Numbered from the stretch's first letter, positions 1 through 9,178 are shown. The stretch is DNA of 64,000 bases from CAYFZO01 sp965211995 (GCA_965211995.1 OZ243040.1:868001-932000); one strand, 5' to 3'. The notes: generated from the letters alone by a model not told the origin. A program made the numbers and translations.

Positions 1-93
1 TTTGATCTCGAGTACCTCACGACCGGCGACAACAAGTTGCCGGCGAGCACCGCGCCGGTTGCGCCACGGCATGACGCCCAGAGAAGCGCTTGA
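1..93 (+). CDS. 3' end of a fucosyltransferase-like protein (partial at window edge)
   Basis: Frame 1 is open from the first base to a TGA at 91-93 and encodes 30 residues. The first 66 bases match bases 1318-1383, inside the C-terminal part of the next gene, at all but about three positions, and the encoded tails (FDLEYLT.GD.KLPASTAPV) are nearly identical. The sequence then diverges. This is best read as the end of a tandem paralogue of the 151-1485 gene; most of it lies outside the window, so its integrity cannot be judged. Confidence 0.6.
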   Translation, partial: FDLEYLTTGDNKLPASTAPVAPRHDAQRSA

Positions 94-150
94 AGCGCTG
101 TATCAACTGAAGCGAACAAGCCTTGTGTAACCGGTTTTAAGGACTTTCCC

Positions 151-1485
151 GTGCAAAACTTTCTGAGAAGCCCCCTGCCCCACAGATACCGGCACGCCTT
201 GAAATGGGCCATTCCTTCCGCTAAAGCGAAAATTACAGGGGCCATACGGCGTCGCATTGAGAAAACAAAATACCGCATTTTCCAGCGGCGGGCGCTGGCG
301 CATCTGAAAAAAATGAACTGCCTTATGCCGGAAGCGCCGCCGATGTCGGTGCCGTACGCCGCAGACGAACTCGCGGCGTTGGATCGCATGATCCTCGACA
401 AAGTCCGCCTGCTGCAGTTTGCAACCCCCGTCGAAGACGCCAGATTTTTGATCGCTGTGGCGAATTCAGCCGGGGTGGGCGCCTCCGTGTTATCGGCATT
501 AACCAAAGGCCTCAGGCTGGGATATTTGTACGGCCGGACGGTGCTTTATGATGAGGGCCGCTTGCTCTACGATTTTTGCTTCAAGCCGATAGGCATTCAC
601 TCTCTGGAAAAAGCGGAACTGAAAGCGAAGAAACACGTACCCTTTAATTTACAGTCGCAGCAAGAGCGGGCGGTAAGTTTTGGCCTCGGGCATTCAAGCA
701 TGGCGTGGAGGATAGAGAATGAGACACGTATGAACACGATATTCGGCCTACAACTGCCGGAAATCAATTATGCCGCGCCGTTGAACCGCCTGCCTCACGG
801 TTATCTTTACATGGACGGCCTGCTGATGAACTCTTTTCTGGAACTCAAGGAGGAGTACAAGGAGCACATTCAAAACCGCAAGCGCGACATGGGATTTGCA
901 GGCCCCGTGATCGGCCTTCACGCACGGATCGGGGACCACGAGACTTACCGCGACCATTCCATTGAAAACTACCTGCAGGCGAGCGCACGGATGGTGTCCG
1001 AAACCGGCATCAAGACGGTGTTTGTCACCACCGATTCACCGGAATTTCTCCGGCAACTGCCGCGAGATTCCGAAATCACTTTTATCTACGACGAGCAGGA
1101 AAAACGCTACGACAATCATAATGCCGGGATGGTCAGGAAAAATCCGGAATTGAGGAAGCAGGAAACGATGACCGCGATCAAGAACGTGTATCTGCTGAGC
1201 GAATGCGACTACATCGTCGGAGCCCACAGCAATATCTCCCAATATGGGGCTGCGCTTTTCTATTACCGCAACAGAAAGATGAACAGGATACTCATGCGGC
1301 GCCGGGGAGACACCGGCTTTGATCTCGAGTACCTCACGGCCGGCGACGACAAGTTGCCGGCGAGCACCGCGCCGGTTGTGCCGACGCCTCCCGCTATGAG
1401 GCGTAGGGGGGGCAGGGGGGAGCCCCCCCTTGGTTACGTTAAACCACCTCGGTTGCGGGCCGAACAAACCGAACCCCTCAAGTGA
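151..1485 (+). CDS. GT23-like (NodZ/FUT8-type) fucosyltransferase family protein
   Basis: This 444-residue protein has a GLHARIGDH motif near residue 250. It resembles the H-x-R-x-x-D GDP-fucose-binding motif of alpha-1,6-fucosyltransferases (NodZ, FUT8). A later VFVTTDSPEFL segment and a C-terminal LLSECDYIVGAHSNISQ stretch match the family's conserved blocks in order. The start is GTG at 151, preceded by an AAGGA-type ribosome site. The basic N-terminus shows no signal peptide. The last 35 or so residues run through a G-run/C-run hairpin near 1409-1429 and look like a recent extension. A paralogue's 3' end lies just upstream. The likely role is glycan decoration of a surface polysaccharide; the family call is from motifs only and the acceptor is unknown. 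Confidence 0.6.
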   Translation: MQNFLRSPLPHRYRHALKWAIPSAKAKITGAIRRRIEKTKYRIFQRRALAHLKKMNCLMPEAPPMSVPYAADELAALDRMILDKVRLLQFATPVEDARFLIAVANSAGVGASVLSALTKGLRLGYLYGRTVLYDEGRLLYDFCFKPIGIHSLEKAELKAKKHVPFNLQSQQERAVSFGLGHSSMAWRIENETRMNTIFGLQLPEINYAAPLNRLPHGYLYMDGLLMNSFLELKEEYKEHIQNRKRDMGFAGPVIGLHARIGDHETYRDHSIENYLQASARMVSETGIKTVFVTTDSPEFLRQLPRDSEITFIYDEQEKRYDNHNAGMVRKNPELRKQETMTAIKNVYLLSECDYIVGAHSNISQYGAALFYYRNRKMNRILMRRRGDTGFDLEYLTAGDDKLPASTAPVVPTPPAMRRRGGRGEPPLGYVKPPRLRAEQTEPLK

Positions 1486-1497
1486 AATCAGGCAAAG

Positions 1498-1977
1498 TCA
1501 GGCGTATTTGACCGCGATGACCTCGTAATTTCGCGTCCCGCCCGGCGTCTCGACTTCAACGGCGTCGCCCGCGCGCTTCCCGATCACCGCGCGCGCAATC
1601 GGCGACGCGTAGGACAGCAAACCCTCGCTGACGTCGGCTTCATCCTCGCCGACGATGCGGCAACTCATCTCCTTTTCCGACTCTTCGTCGCACAGCGTCA
1701 CGGTCGCGCCGAACACCACTTTCCCGTTGGCGTTGACCTTGGCGACGTCAATGATCTCGGCGACCGACAACTTGCCCTCAATCTCCTGGATCCGCCCCTC
1801 GATAAAGCTTTGCTGCTCACGCGCGGCGTGATATTCGGCGTTTTCCTTGAGGTCGCCGTGCGCCCTGGCTTCGGCGATTGCCTGCACGACGCGCGGACGC
1901 GCTCGGTTTTTAAGGTTCTCGAGTTCGGCGCGCAGTTTATCCGCGCCCGCAACGGTCATCGGCACCCGGCTGCTCAT
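1498..1977 (-). CDS. greA: Transcription elongation factor GreA
   Basis: GreA rescues backtracked RNA polymerase by stimulating cleavage of the nascent transcript. The 159-residue product matches the usual length. An N-terminal coiled coil carries the conserved GDLKENAEYHAAREQQ block, with the acidic tip residues, at about residues 39-54. A C-terminal FKBP-like domain contains the SPIARAVIGK and TPGGTRNYEV motifs. I chose the ATG at 1977 because MSSRVPMTVAGADKL aligns with the E. coli N-terminus; an open frame continues upstream into carB but is not coding. It is the last gene of carA-carB-greA, 61 nt after carB, and converges with the fucosyltransferase-like gene. Confidence 0.95.
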   Translation of the reverse strand: MSSRVPMTVAGADKLRAELENLKNRARPRVVQAIAEARAHGDLKENAEYHAAREQQSFIEGRIQEIEGKLSVAEIIDVAKVNANGKVVFGATVTLCDEESEKEMSCRIVGEDEADVSEGLLSYASPIARAVIGKRAGDAVEVETPGGTRNYEVIAVKYA

Positions 1978-2038
1978 CGGGCGCCCGCTGGTCGGCTGAA
2001 GTGAAGCATGAGGACTGCGGTTATAACAAAAATCCGGG

Positions 2039-5000
2039 TCAGATGCCCGCGTCGGCGCCGACGTCGAACTCCGTGTCCGACAGCAGATCGGCCGCGCCGA
2101 CGCCCAGGTAGGTCCGCGGGTCGCGGACGCCGGTCCCGGCGTGCAGATCGGCGAGGCTGTAAACCGCGCTCTGCTTGCAGCGCAAGGCGTCAATGATCGC
2201 GTAGGCGCCGGCGACGGTTGTCGTGTAGCAAACCTTATTCTGCACCGCTTCGCGCCGGATTGTCGCAGAGTCCGCGATTGCCCGCCGGCCTTCGGTCGTG
2301 TTGATCACCAAACTCAGTTCACCGGCTTTTATTTTATCCACGACGTGGGGGCGCTCGCCGTCCTTCACTTTATGCACCGGCGCACAGGCGATGCCGGCGG
2401 CGCGCAGAACTTCCGCGGTGCCGGCGGTCGCCAGGATCTCAAATCCCAGATCCAGCAGCGCGTGCGCGAGGTCCGCGCCGTCGTCCTTATCCGCGTCCCG
2501 CACACTGATCAATACCGCGCCGCCGCTCGGCAATACGCCGCCGGCGGCGCTCTGCGCCTTGCCGAAGGCTTCGCCGAAACTGCGCCCGACCCCCATGACT
2601 TCGCCGGTGGATTTCATCTCCGGCCCGAGCAGCGGATCGACCCCCGTGAACTTGATAAAAGGAAACACCGCTTCCTTGACGACAAAAAAGCCTGCGCCCG
2701 GCGACGCGACGCCCGGTGCGGCGACGCCCTGGTCGGCAAACGAGCGCCCGGCCATGCACAAGGCCGCGATCTTCGCGAGCGGCAAGCCGACCGCCTTGGA
2801 CACGAACGGCACGGTGCGCGACGCGCGCGGATTCACTTCGAGCACGTAAACCTCATCGTCCTTGACCGCAAATTGAATGTTCATCAGACCGACGACGCCG
2901 AGCGCAAACGCGAGTTTGCCGGTCTGGGATATGATTTCGTGCCGCACGCTGTCGCTGAGCCGGTACGGCGGCAGCGCACACGCCGAGTCACCCGAATGAA
3001 TGCCGGCCTGCTCGATATGCTGCATGATGCCGCCGATCAGCACCTGCTCGCCGTCGCAGACCGCGTCCACGTCAACCTCGACCGCGTCGCGCAAAAAGTG
3101 ATCGAGCAACACCGGCGCGTCCTGCGTCGCCCGCACCGCCTCGCGCATGTAAACCTTGAGATCCCGGTGGTCGTGCACGATCGCCATCGCCCTGCCGCCG
3201 AGCACGTACGACGGGCGCACGACCAGCGGATAGCCGATCGCTTCGGCCGCGGCGAGCGCCTGCCCGACCGTGTGCGCGGTCGCGTTGCGCGGCTGCCTGA
3301 GACCGAGGTCGGCGATCAGGCGCTGAAACCGCTCGCGGTCTTCGGCGAGATCAATCGAATCCGGCGACGTGCCGATGATCGTCACGCCCGCGGCTTCGAG
3401 GCGGCGCGCGAGTTGCAACGGCGTCTGCCCCCCGTACTGCACGATCACGCCGTCGGGCTTTTCGGCGAACACGACCTCCATCACGTCCTCGAACGAAAGC
3501 GGTTCAAAATACAGGCGGTCGGAGGTGTCGTAGTCGGTCGAGACCGTCTCGGGATTGCAGTTCACCATGATCGTTTCGCAGCCGGCCTCGCGCAACGCCA
3601 GCGCCGCGTGAACGCAGCAATAATCAAACTCAATCCCCTGCCCGATGCGGTTCGGCCCGCCGCCGAGCACCGCGATCTTCCTGCGCGCGGTCGGCATGGC
3701 TTCACATTCTTCGTCGTAGCACGAATACAGGTACGCGGTGCCGGTATTGAATTCCGCGGCGCAGGTGTCAACCCGCTTATACACCGGGCGCACGCCGACC
3801 GTGCGCCGCCTTGCCGCGATTTCGTCCTCGCCGACGCCGAGCAACGCGGCGATGCGGCTGTCGGCGAAACCGCAGGATTTGAATTTTCGCCATTGCGCCC
3901 CGCTCAGCCGCTCGAGTTCGGCGCCCCCGATCTCCCGTTCCATCGCAACCAGTTGTTCGATCTGCGCCAGAAACCACGGATCTATGCCGCTTAAGCGGTG
4001 CAGTTCGGACACCGTCCAGCCAAGCCGGAAACCGTCGGCGACGTACCACAGGCGCTGCGAATGTGCATTGACGAGCGCGTCGCGCACGCGCTCCCCGGCC
4101 TGCGGCTCGTCGCCCGCGACCTGCGGCGTCAAGCCGTCAACGCCGGTCTCGAGGCCGCGCAGCGCCTTTTGCAGAGACTCCTTGAAAGTGCGCCCGATTG
4201 CCATCACTTCGCCGACCGACTGCATCTGGGTGCCGAGCCGGTTGCGCGCCTGGGGAAACTTCTCGAAAGTAAAGCGCGGAACCTTGGTCACGACGTAATC
4301 AATCGCCGGCTCAAACGACGCCGGCGTCACGCCCTGCGTGATGTCGTTTTTCAATTCGTCGAGCGTATAGCCGACCGCGAGTTTGGCCGCGACTTTCGCA
4401 ATCGGAAAGCCGGTCGCTTTGGACGCGAGCGCCGATGAGCGCGACACCCGCGGATTCATCTCGATAACGATCAACCGCCCGTCGCGCGGGTTGACGGCGA
4501 ACTGCACGTTCGAGCCGCCGGTATCAACGCCGATTCGGCGCAGCACCGCGATTGCCGCGTCGCGCATACGCTGATATTCCTTGTCGGTCAGCGTTTGCGC
4601 CGGCGCCACCGTGATCGAATCGCCCGTATGTACGCCCATCGGGTCGAGATTTTCGATCGCGCAGACAATAATGCAGTTGTCTTTCCTGTCGCGCACGACT
4701 TCCATCTCGAACTCTTTCCAGCCGAGCAGCGACTCCTCAAGCAGCACCTCGCTGGTCGGCGACAACTCCAGCCCGCGACGCACGGTGGCCTCGAACTCCG
4801 CGTGATTGCGCGCGATGCCGCCGCCGCTGCCGCCGAGCGTGAACGACGGCCGGATTATGGTCGGAAAACCGATCTCCGGCTGCGCCGCCGCCGCCTGATC
4901 GAAGTCGTGTGCGAGGCGGGATCTCGCCGATTCCAGGCCGATCTCGTCCATCGCCCGGCGGAACCGTTCGCGGTCTTCGGCGGTATCTATCGCCTCGCGG

Positions 5001-5356
5001 TTGGCACCGATCATCTCGACGCCGAAACGCTCGAGCACCCCGCGGCTCACCAGGTCGAGCGAGCAGTTCAGCGCGGTCTGCCCCCCCATCGTCGGCAGCA
5101 GTGCATCGGGCTTTTCACGCTCGATCACGCGCGCGACGGTGCGCCACTCGACCGGTTCGACGTAAATCGAGTCGGCGCTGTCGGGGTCGGTCATGATCGT
5201 CGCCGGGTTGGAATTGACCAGGATCACCCGGTAGCCCTCCTCGCGCAGTGCCTTGCACGCCTGCATGCCCGAGTAGTCGAATTCGCAGGCCTGCCCGATC
5301 ACGATCGGGCCGGCGCCAATGATCAGGACGCTCTCGATATCCGTGCGCTTAGGCAT
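2039..5356 (-). CDS. carB: Carbamoyl-phosphate synthase large subunit
   Basis: CarB makes carbamoyl phosphate from ammonia delivered by CarA, bicarbonate and two ATP, feeding arginine and pyrimidine synthesis. The 1105-residue protein has two tandem ATP-grasp halves. The first begins SVLIIGAGPIVIGQACEFDYSG and the second KIAVLGGGPNRIGQGIEFDYC; each carries glycine-rich loops (FTLGGSGGG, YVLGGRAM) and an EVNPR/EMNPR metal-binding motif. An MGS-like allosteric domain (HALLDLGFEILATAGTAEVL) closes the protein. It is about 30 residues longer than E. coli CarB, all in a C-terminal tail after the allosteric domain. The start overlaps the carA stop by 8 nt (ATGCCTAA), so the two subunits are probably translationally coupled. 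Confidence 0.97.
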   Translation of the reverse strand: MPKRTDIESVLIIGAGPIVIGQACEFDYSGMQACKALREEGYRVILVNSNPATIMTDPDSADSIYVEPVEWRTVARVIEREKPDALLPTMGGQTALNCSLDLVSRGVLERFGVEMIGANREAIDTAEDRERFRRAMDEIGLESARSRLAHDFDQAAAAQPEIGFPTIIRPSFTLGGSGGGIARNHAEFEATVRRGLELSPTSEVLLEESLLGWKEFEMEVVRDRKDNCIIVCAIENLDPMGVHTGDSITVAPAQTLTDKEYQRMRDAAIAVLRRIGVDTGGSNVQFAVNPRDGRLIVIEMNPRVSRSSALASKATGFPIAKVAAKLAVGYTLDELKNDITQGVTPASFEPAIDYVVTKVPRFTFEKFPQARNRLGTQMQSVGEVMAIGRTFKESLQKALRGLETGVDGLTPQVAGDEPQAGERVRDALVNAHSQRLWYVADGFRLGWTVSELHRLSGIDPWFLAQIEQLVAMEREIGGAELERLSGAQWRKFKSCGFADSRIAALLGVGEDEIAARRRTVGVRPVYKRVDTCAAEFNTGTAYLYSCYDEECEAMPTARRKIAVLGGGPNRIGQGIEFDYCCVHAALALREAGCETIMVNCNPETVSTDYDTSDRLYFEPLSFEDVMEVVFAEKPDGVIVQYGGQTPLQLARRLEAAGVTIIGTSPDSIDLAEDRERFQRLIADLGLRQPRNATAHTVGQALAAAEAIGYPLVVRPSYVLGGRAMAIVHDHRDLKVYMREAVRATQDAPVLLDHFLRDAVEVDVDAVCDGEQVLIGGIMQHIEQAGIHSGDSACALPPYRLSDSVRHEIISQTGKLAFALGVVGLMNIQFAVKDDEVYVLEVNPRASRTVPFVSKAVGLPLAKIAALCMAGRSFADQGVAAPGVASPGAGFFVVKEAVFPFIKFTGVDPLLGPEMKSTGEVMGVGRSFGEAFGKAQSAAGGVLPSGGAVLISVRDADKDDGADLAHALLDLGFEILATAGTAEVLRAAGIACAPVHKVKDGERPHVVDKIKAGELSLVINTTEGRRAIADSATIRREAVQNKVCYTTTVAGAYAIIDALRCKQSAVYSLADLHAGTGVRDPRTYLGVGAADLLSDTEFDVGADAGI

Positions 5357-6479
5357 GGGCGCGCATCAGGGCGATGAAATGGGAAAACAACGGCCGGATA
5401 TCGTGCGGCCCGGGACTCGCTTCGGGATGCCCCTGAAAACCAAACGCGGGCTTAGCGACGTGGTGCACGCCCTGCAGGCTGTTGTCGAACAAGGAACGGT
5501 GCGTCGGGCGCAGGCACGCCGGCAGCGTCGCCTCATCAACGCAAAAGCCGTGATTCTGGCTGGTGATCAGCACCTGGCCGGTGGCGAGATCGAGCACCGG
5601 GTGATTGGCGCCGTGGTGGCCGAATTTCATCTTGACCGTGCGCGCACCGCACGCGAGACCGAGCAATTGGTGGCCTAAGCAAATGCCGAACGTCGGCACG
5701 CCGGCGTCAACGAAGCGGCGGACCGCGGCGATCGCGTAGTCGCAGGGTGCGGGGTCGCCGGGGCCGTTCGACAAAAATACGCCGTCGGGTTTGCTCTCGA
5801 GTACCGCGTCGGCGCCGGTTTTGGCCGGCACCACCGTGACCTCGCAGCCGGCGGCGGCCAAGATCCTCAGGATATTGCGCTTGACGCCAAAATCGTACGC
5901 AATCACCGACAAGCCCTCCCCCTCCGTTGAAGCCTCGCCGGCGCCGCCGCCAATGCGCCGGACGCCTTCATTCCAGACCCGGGCTTTGTCGGTGCCCGCG
6001 GCGGCGGCGAGATCGGCGCCGGCGAGTCCCTCGAACTCCGCCAGCGCGGCGCGCGCCCGCTCTGCGGAAACGTCGCAGTCGAAGATGACACCGTTCTTCG
6101 CGCCGTGCTCGCGCAGATGGCGCGTCAGGCGCCGCGTGTCAATGCAGGCGACGGCGACGGTGTCGTGCCGCTTCAGGTAGTCGCCGAGATCGTCTTCGCG
6201 GCGCCAGTTGCTCGCCGTCGCCGGGTAGTCGCGCACCACCAGGCCCGCCGCGTAAATCCCGCGCGACTCCTCGTCCTCGCGGTTGGCGCCGGTGTTGCCG
6301 ATATGCGGATAAGTCAGCGTGACGATCTGTTGTGCGTAGGACGGGTCGGTCAGGATTTCCTGATAACCCGTCATCGCCGTATTGAAAACCACCTCGCCGA
6401 CGCTGAAACCAGGCGCGCCAAATGACATTCCTCGAAAGAGCGTCCCGTCTTCGAGGAGCAGAGAAGTCGTCTTTTCCAT
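5349..6479 (-). CDS. carA: Carbamoyl-phosphate synthase small subunit (glutamine amidotransferase)
   Basis: CarA hydrolyses glutamine and channels ammonia to CarB. The 376-residue product has the N-terminal CPSase small domain (LEDGTLFRGMSFG..GEVVFNTAMTGYQEILTDPSY). A class I amidotransferase domain follows, with the nucleophile in GICLGHQLLGLACG and the catalytic His-Glu in GFQGHPEASPGP. I chose ATG 6479 because the product begins right before the conserved domain; the upstream open frame overlaps the divergent HIT gene. It is the first gene of carA-carB-greA. The 75 bp to the divergent HIT gene must hold promoters for both; no arginine or pyrimidine operator could be identified. Confidence 0.97.
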   Translation of the reverse strand: MEKTTSLLLEDGTLFRGMSFGAPGFSVGEVVFNTAMTGYQEILTDPSYAQQIVTLTYPHIGNTGANREDEESRGIYAAGLVVRDYPATASNWRREDDLGDYLKRHDTVAVACIDTRRLTRHLREHGAKNGVIFDCDVSAERARAALAEFEGLAGADLAAAAGTDKARVWNEGVRRIGGGAGEASTEGEGLSVIAYDFGVKRNILRILAAAGCEVTVVPAKTGADAVLESKPDGVFLSNGPGDPAPCDYAIAAVRRFVDAGVPTFGICLGHQLLGLACGARTVKMKFGHHGANHPVLDLATGQVLITSQNHGFCVDEATLPACLRPTHRSLFDNSLQGVHHVAKPAFGFQGHPEASPGPHDIRPLFSHFIALMRAHA

Positions 6480-6554
6480 GGTTCGCCGAAACGGCGGAAG
6501 AACCGCGGGCGCAATGTTATCATGCGGCGGCGGGAAGCGCATGGAAAAACACGC

Positions 6555-6896
6555 ATGTCGGACACGATTTTCAGCAAGATCATCGCGCGTGAAATACCGG
6601 CGGATATCGTCTATGAAGACGATGTCTGCCTCGCGTTCAAGGACGTCAACCCGCAGGCGCCGATCCACGTGCTGATCATCCCGAAGAAGCCCGTCGCCAG
6701 GATCGCCGACGCCGACGCCGACGACCGGGCGATGCTCGGTCACCTGCTGCTCAAGGCCGGCGAGATTGCGCGCACGCTCGACTGCGAGGAAAACTTCCGC
6801 CTGATCGTCAACAACGGCGCCGAAGCGGGCCAAAGCGTTTTCCATCTGCATCTGCATTTGCTCGCAGGACGGCCGTTGGCGTGGCCGCCGGGCTGA
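6555..6896 (+). CDS. HIT family purine nucleoside phosphoramidase (HinT-like)
   Basis: Histidine-triad proteins hydrolyse nucleoside phosphoramidates and adenylated substrates. The 113-residue product has the HinT start (SDTIFSKIIAREIPADIVYEDD), the FKDVNPQAPIHVLIIPKKP block and the histidine triad HLHLHLL near the C-terminus. Length fits the family. ATG 6555 is favoured over an in-frame ATG at 6522 because it begins exactly at the conserved MSDTIF. It is transcribed divergently from carA and followed by a 395-bp gap, so it is probably monocistronic. Confidence 0.93.
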   Translation: MSDTIFSKIIAREIPADIVYEDDVCLAFKDVNPQAPIHVLIIPKKPVARIADADADDRAMLGHLLLKAGEIARTLDCEENFRLIVNNGAEAGQSVFHLHLHLLAGRPLAWPPG

Positions 6897-7291
6897 ATCT
6901 CCCCCGCCGCTTGCACCGACGACGGGTGCGCGATACCTTTGCAGCGGCGCGGCTTCCGCAACACCGTCGCATCATGGCCGGCAGCGCAATTCCGACGCGG
7001 AGGCAACCCCGCTCCGAAGTGCGGCAAAAGAACGCAGGCCGGGCGCTTTGCAGCGGCCTCTAATCCGCAAACAAACCCGTCTTAATTTGCGCAGATCCGC
7101 GTTATCCGTGGAACCCAAAGAACCCTCCGCAGACGAGCACGGACGGGCGGCGGCAAACACCGCACTTCAGATTTGAATTCGGCGCGGGCCTCCCCTCCGG
7201 CAACGGGAACACTAAAACCATGGTATGGCCCTCGCGCCATCCGCGGGTTTATTTTTGATTCAAGCCTCCGGCAACGGGATACACTAAGGCC
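6897..7291. other. Intergenic region between the HIT gene and nudJ
   Basis: I see no convincing gene in these 395 bases. The right part holds an imperfect direct repeat: bases about 7194-7230 resemble 7265-7301, which carry the nudJ start, with the shared core CCTCCGGCAACGGGA, then ACACTAA and CCATGG.ATGG. The left copy has an ATG but reaches a stop after 12 codons. It therefore looks like a small duplication of the nudJ 5' end at a period of about 71 bp. Confidence 0.5.
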
Positions 7292-7750
7292 ATGGCATGG
7301 CTTCCCCACATCACGGTCGCCGCCGTCGTTGCGCGCGGCGGCAAATTTCTGCTGGTCGAGGAACTGGTCGCAGGCGCGCCGGTGTACAACCAGCCCGCCG
7401 GCCACCTCGAAGAGAACGAAAGCCTCACCGACGCGGCCGTGCGCGAAACGATCGAAGAGGCCGCGCTGCAATTCGTGCCGGAGCACCTGCTCGGCCTCTA
7501 TCATTGGCAGCAGGCCGGCAGCCGTGAAACCTATCTCCGCGTTGCGTTCGCCGGGCGCATCGAAGACGGCGCGCAGCCGCGGGCGCTGAGCAAAGGCATC
7601 CTCGGCACGGCGTGGCTGAGCCGCGAGGAACTGGCCGCGCTGCCCGCGAACAGGCTGCGCGGCCCGATGGTGCTGCGCTGCATCGAAGACCACCTCGCGG
7701 GCGTGCGCCACCCCCTGTCGGCACTGTCCTATATCAACGACCGCGCATGA
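7292..7750 (+). CDS. nudJ: Nudix hydrolase NudJ (phosphatase of thiamine pyrophosphate / nucleotides)
   Basis: NudJ-type Nudix enzymes hydrolyse pyrophosphate bonds; E. coli NudJ acts on HMP-PP, thiamine pyrophosphate and nucleoside triphosphates. The 152-residue product starts WLPHITVAAVV like E. coli NudJ (YmfB). It carries the Nudix box starting GHLEENESLTDAAVRE and ending TIEEA, where the usual final Gly is Ala. The NQPAGHLE and LRGPMV blocks also match. The stop overlaps the mnmA start (ATGA at 7747-7750), reproducing the conserved nudJ-mnmA gene pair. Confidence 0.9.
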   Translation: MAWLPHITVAAVVARGGKFLLVEELVAGAPVYNQPAGHLEENESLTDAAVRETIEEAALQFVPEHLLGLYHWQQAGSRETYLRVAFAGRIEDGAQPRALSKGILGTAWLSREELAALPANRLRGPMVLRCIEDHLAGVRHPLSALSYINDRA

Positions 7751-8838
7751 AAATCGCCGTCGGTATTTCGGGCGGCGTGGATTCCGCGGTCGCGGCGGCG
7801 TTGCTCAAGCACGCGGGCCACGACGTTTTCGGCCTGTTCATGAAGAACTGGGAAGAGGACGACGACGCGGCTTACTGCGCCGCCGCCGAGGACCTCGAAT
7901 ACGCCGAGGCGGTTTGCCGCCAACTCGCTATCCCCCTGCGCACGGTCAACTTCGCCGCCGAATACTGGGAGCAAGTGTTTGCGGTGTTTCTGAACGAATA
8001 CCGCAGCGGCAGGACCCCGAACCCCGACGTGCTGTGCAACCGTGAAATCAAGTTCAAATTGTTCGTCGAGCACGCACGCACCCTCGCCGCCGACAAGGTC
8101 GCGACCGGCCATTACGCCGGGATCGAGCACGCCGGCTCTGAATGGCGTTTGCTTAAAGGCCGCGACGCCGGCAAGGATCAGTCCTATTTTCTGCACCTGC
8201 TCGAACCGGGTGTGCTCGCGCAAACTTTGTTTCCGCTGGCCGCGCTCAGCAAGCGCGAAGTGCGCGCGCGTGCGCGGCGCGAGGGTTTCGCAAACTGCGA
8301 GCGCAAGGACAGCACCGGGATCTGTTTTATCGGCGAGCGGCGCTTCCGCGATTTCCTCGCGCGCTACCTCGACGACAAACCGGGAGAGATCGTGGCTGAG
8401 TCGGGCACGGTGCTCGGCGCCCACCGCGGCGTTTGGTTTTATACGATCGGCCAGCGCGCCGGCGTCGGCGGCCTGCGCGGCGAAGCCGAAAACGCTTGGT
8501 ACGTCGCCGCCAAAGACCCCGGGCGCAACCGCCTTCTCGCGGTGCAGGGACGGGACCACCCGGCGCTGTTCTCGCCGGGGCTGAGCGCCGTACGCGTGCA
8601 TTGGATCAACGCCGCGCCCGCCGACGGCGCCCGCCTCGCGGCGAAGCTCCGCCATCGCCAGGCCGACCAGCCTTGCCGGCTGACGCACACCGGCGAGGGA
8701 CGCGTTGAAGTGCGGTTTGAACAAGCTCAGCGTGCAATCGCACCCGGGCAGTCGGTGGTGTTTTACGACGGCCGCCATTGTCTCGGCGGCGGCGTGATCC
8801 AATCTGCGCTTGATGGATACGAAAAACCCGCCGCATGA
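7747..8838 (+). CDS. mnmA: tRNA-uridine 2-sulfurtransferase
   Basis: MnmA adds the 2-thio group to the wobble uridine of Lys, Glu and Gln tRNAs. The 363-residue product begins with the ATP pyrophosphatase P-loop (GISGGVDSAVAAALL). The first catalytic cysteine is in NPDVLCNREIKF and the second in STGICFIGERRF, followed by the FYTIGQRAG segment and the C-terminal beta-barrel. ATG 7747 overlaps the nudJ stop by 4 nt and begins exactly at the conserved MKIAVGISGG; the longer upstream frame runs inside nudJ. In many gammaproteobacteria hflD and purB follow; here a restriction-modification insertion intervenes. Confidence 0.97.
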   Translation: MKIAVGISGGVDSAVAAALLKHAGHDVFGLFMKNWEEDDDAAYCAAAEDLEYAEAVCRQLAIPLRTVNFAAEYWEQVFAVFLNEYRSGRTPNPDVLCNREIKFKLFVEHARTLAADKVATGHYAGIEHAGSEWRLLKGRDAGKDQSYFLHLLEPGVLAQTLFPLAALSKREVRARARREGFANCERKDSTGICFIGERRFRDFLARYLDDKPGEIVAESGTVLGAHRGVWFYTIGQRAGVGGLRGEAENAWYVAAKDPGRNRLLAVQGRDHPALFSPGLSAVRVHWINAAPADGARLAAKLRHRQADQPCRLTHTGEGRVEVRFEQAQRAIAPGQSVVFYDGRHCLGGGVIQSALDGYEKPAA

Positions 8839-9178
8839 ACTCCGTCGAACCACCGGCTACCGGGTTTGTTCATAACAAGTGATGACCGCCACAGGCTGAC
8901 CGGAAGCGTCATGCCGAACGTTGGCAGGGGCAACCATGCTCGGTGCCTGCCAGGATAATAGCAACTGCCCCGCTACGTCATAGATCTTTACGCCTTTATC
9001 TCAAGGAAAAAGTATCGAGATTGACGCAATCGGAGCCAAGCAAGTTATAATACTTTACCTTATGAGGCAAAGATAATGAGCGCCACCGCACTTTACAAAG
9101 CGTTCACTCAGACGGTGTGCTGAAGGGCGAAGCCGGGAAAATAGCCGCGGAATTAATCCCTTGCAGAACAATAGGAAA
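8839..9178. other. Intergenic region between mnmA and the restriction-modification insertion
   Basis: No gene is seen here. An imperfect hairpin lies at 8922-8952: outer arms TGGCAGG/CCTGCCA, with an inner GGCAACC/GGTGCC pairing that needs one bulge. It has no T-run and may be a weak terminator of mnmA. Base composition becomes AT-richer from about 8980, which marks the probable left edge of the inserted segment. Confidence 0.4.
9021..9051 (+). promoter_or_regulatory. Candidate sigma70 promoter ahead of the acnA remnant and RM genes
   Basis: TTGACG at 9021-9026 and a perfect TATAAT at 9046-9051 are separated by 19 bases, longer than the optimal 17. The element lies about 125 bp upstream of the aconitase-like remnant and points at it and the RM pair. 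It could be the promoter of a former acnA gene or part of the insertion. Confidence 0.4.

Noticed and set aside
1405..1437. G-run/C-run hairpin as terminator of the fucosyltransferase-like gene
   Set aside because: It lies inside the open frame about 50 bp before the stop and has no T-run, so it is not annotated as a terminator.
2141..3994. Long plus-strand open frame of 617 codons opposite carB
   Set aside because: It is an antisense shadow of the GC-rich carB gene with arginine- and alanine-rich composition and no domain.
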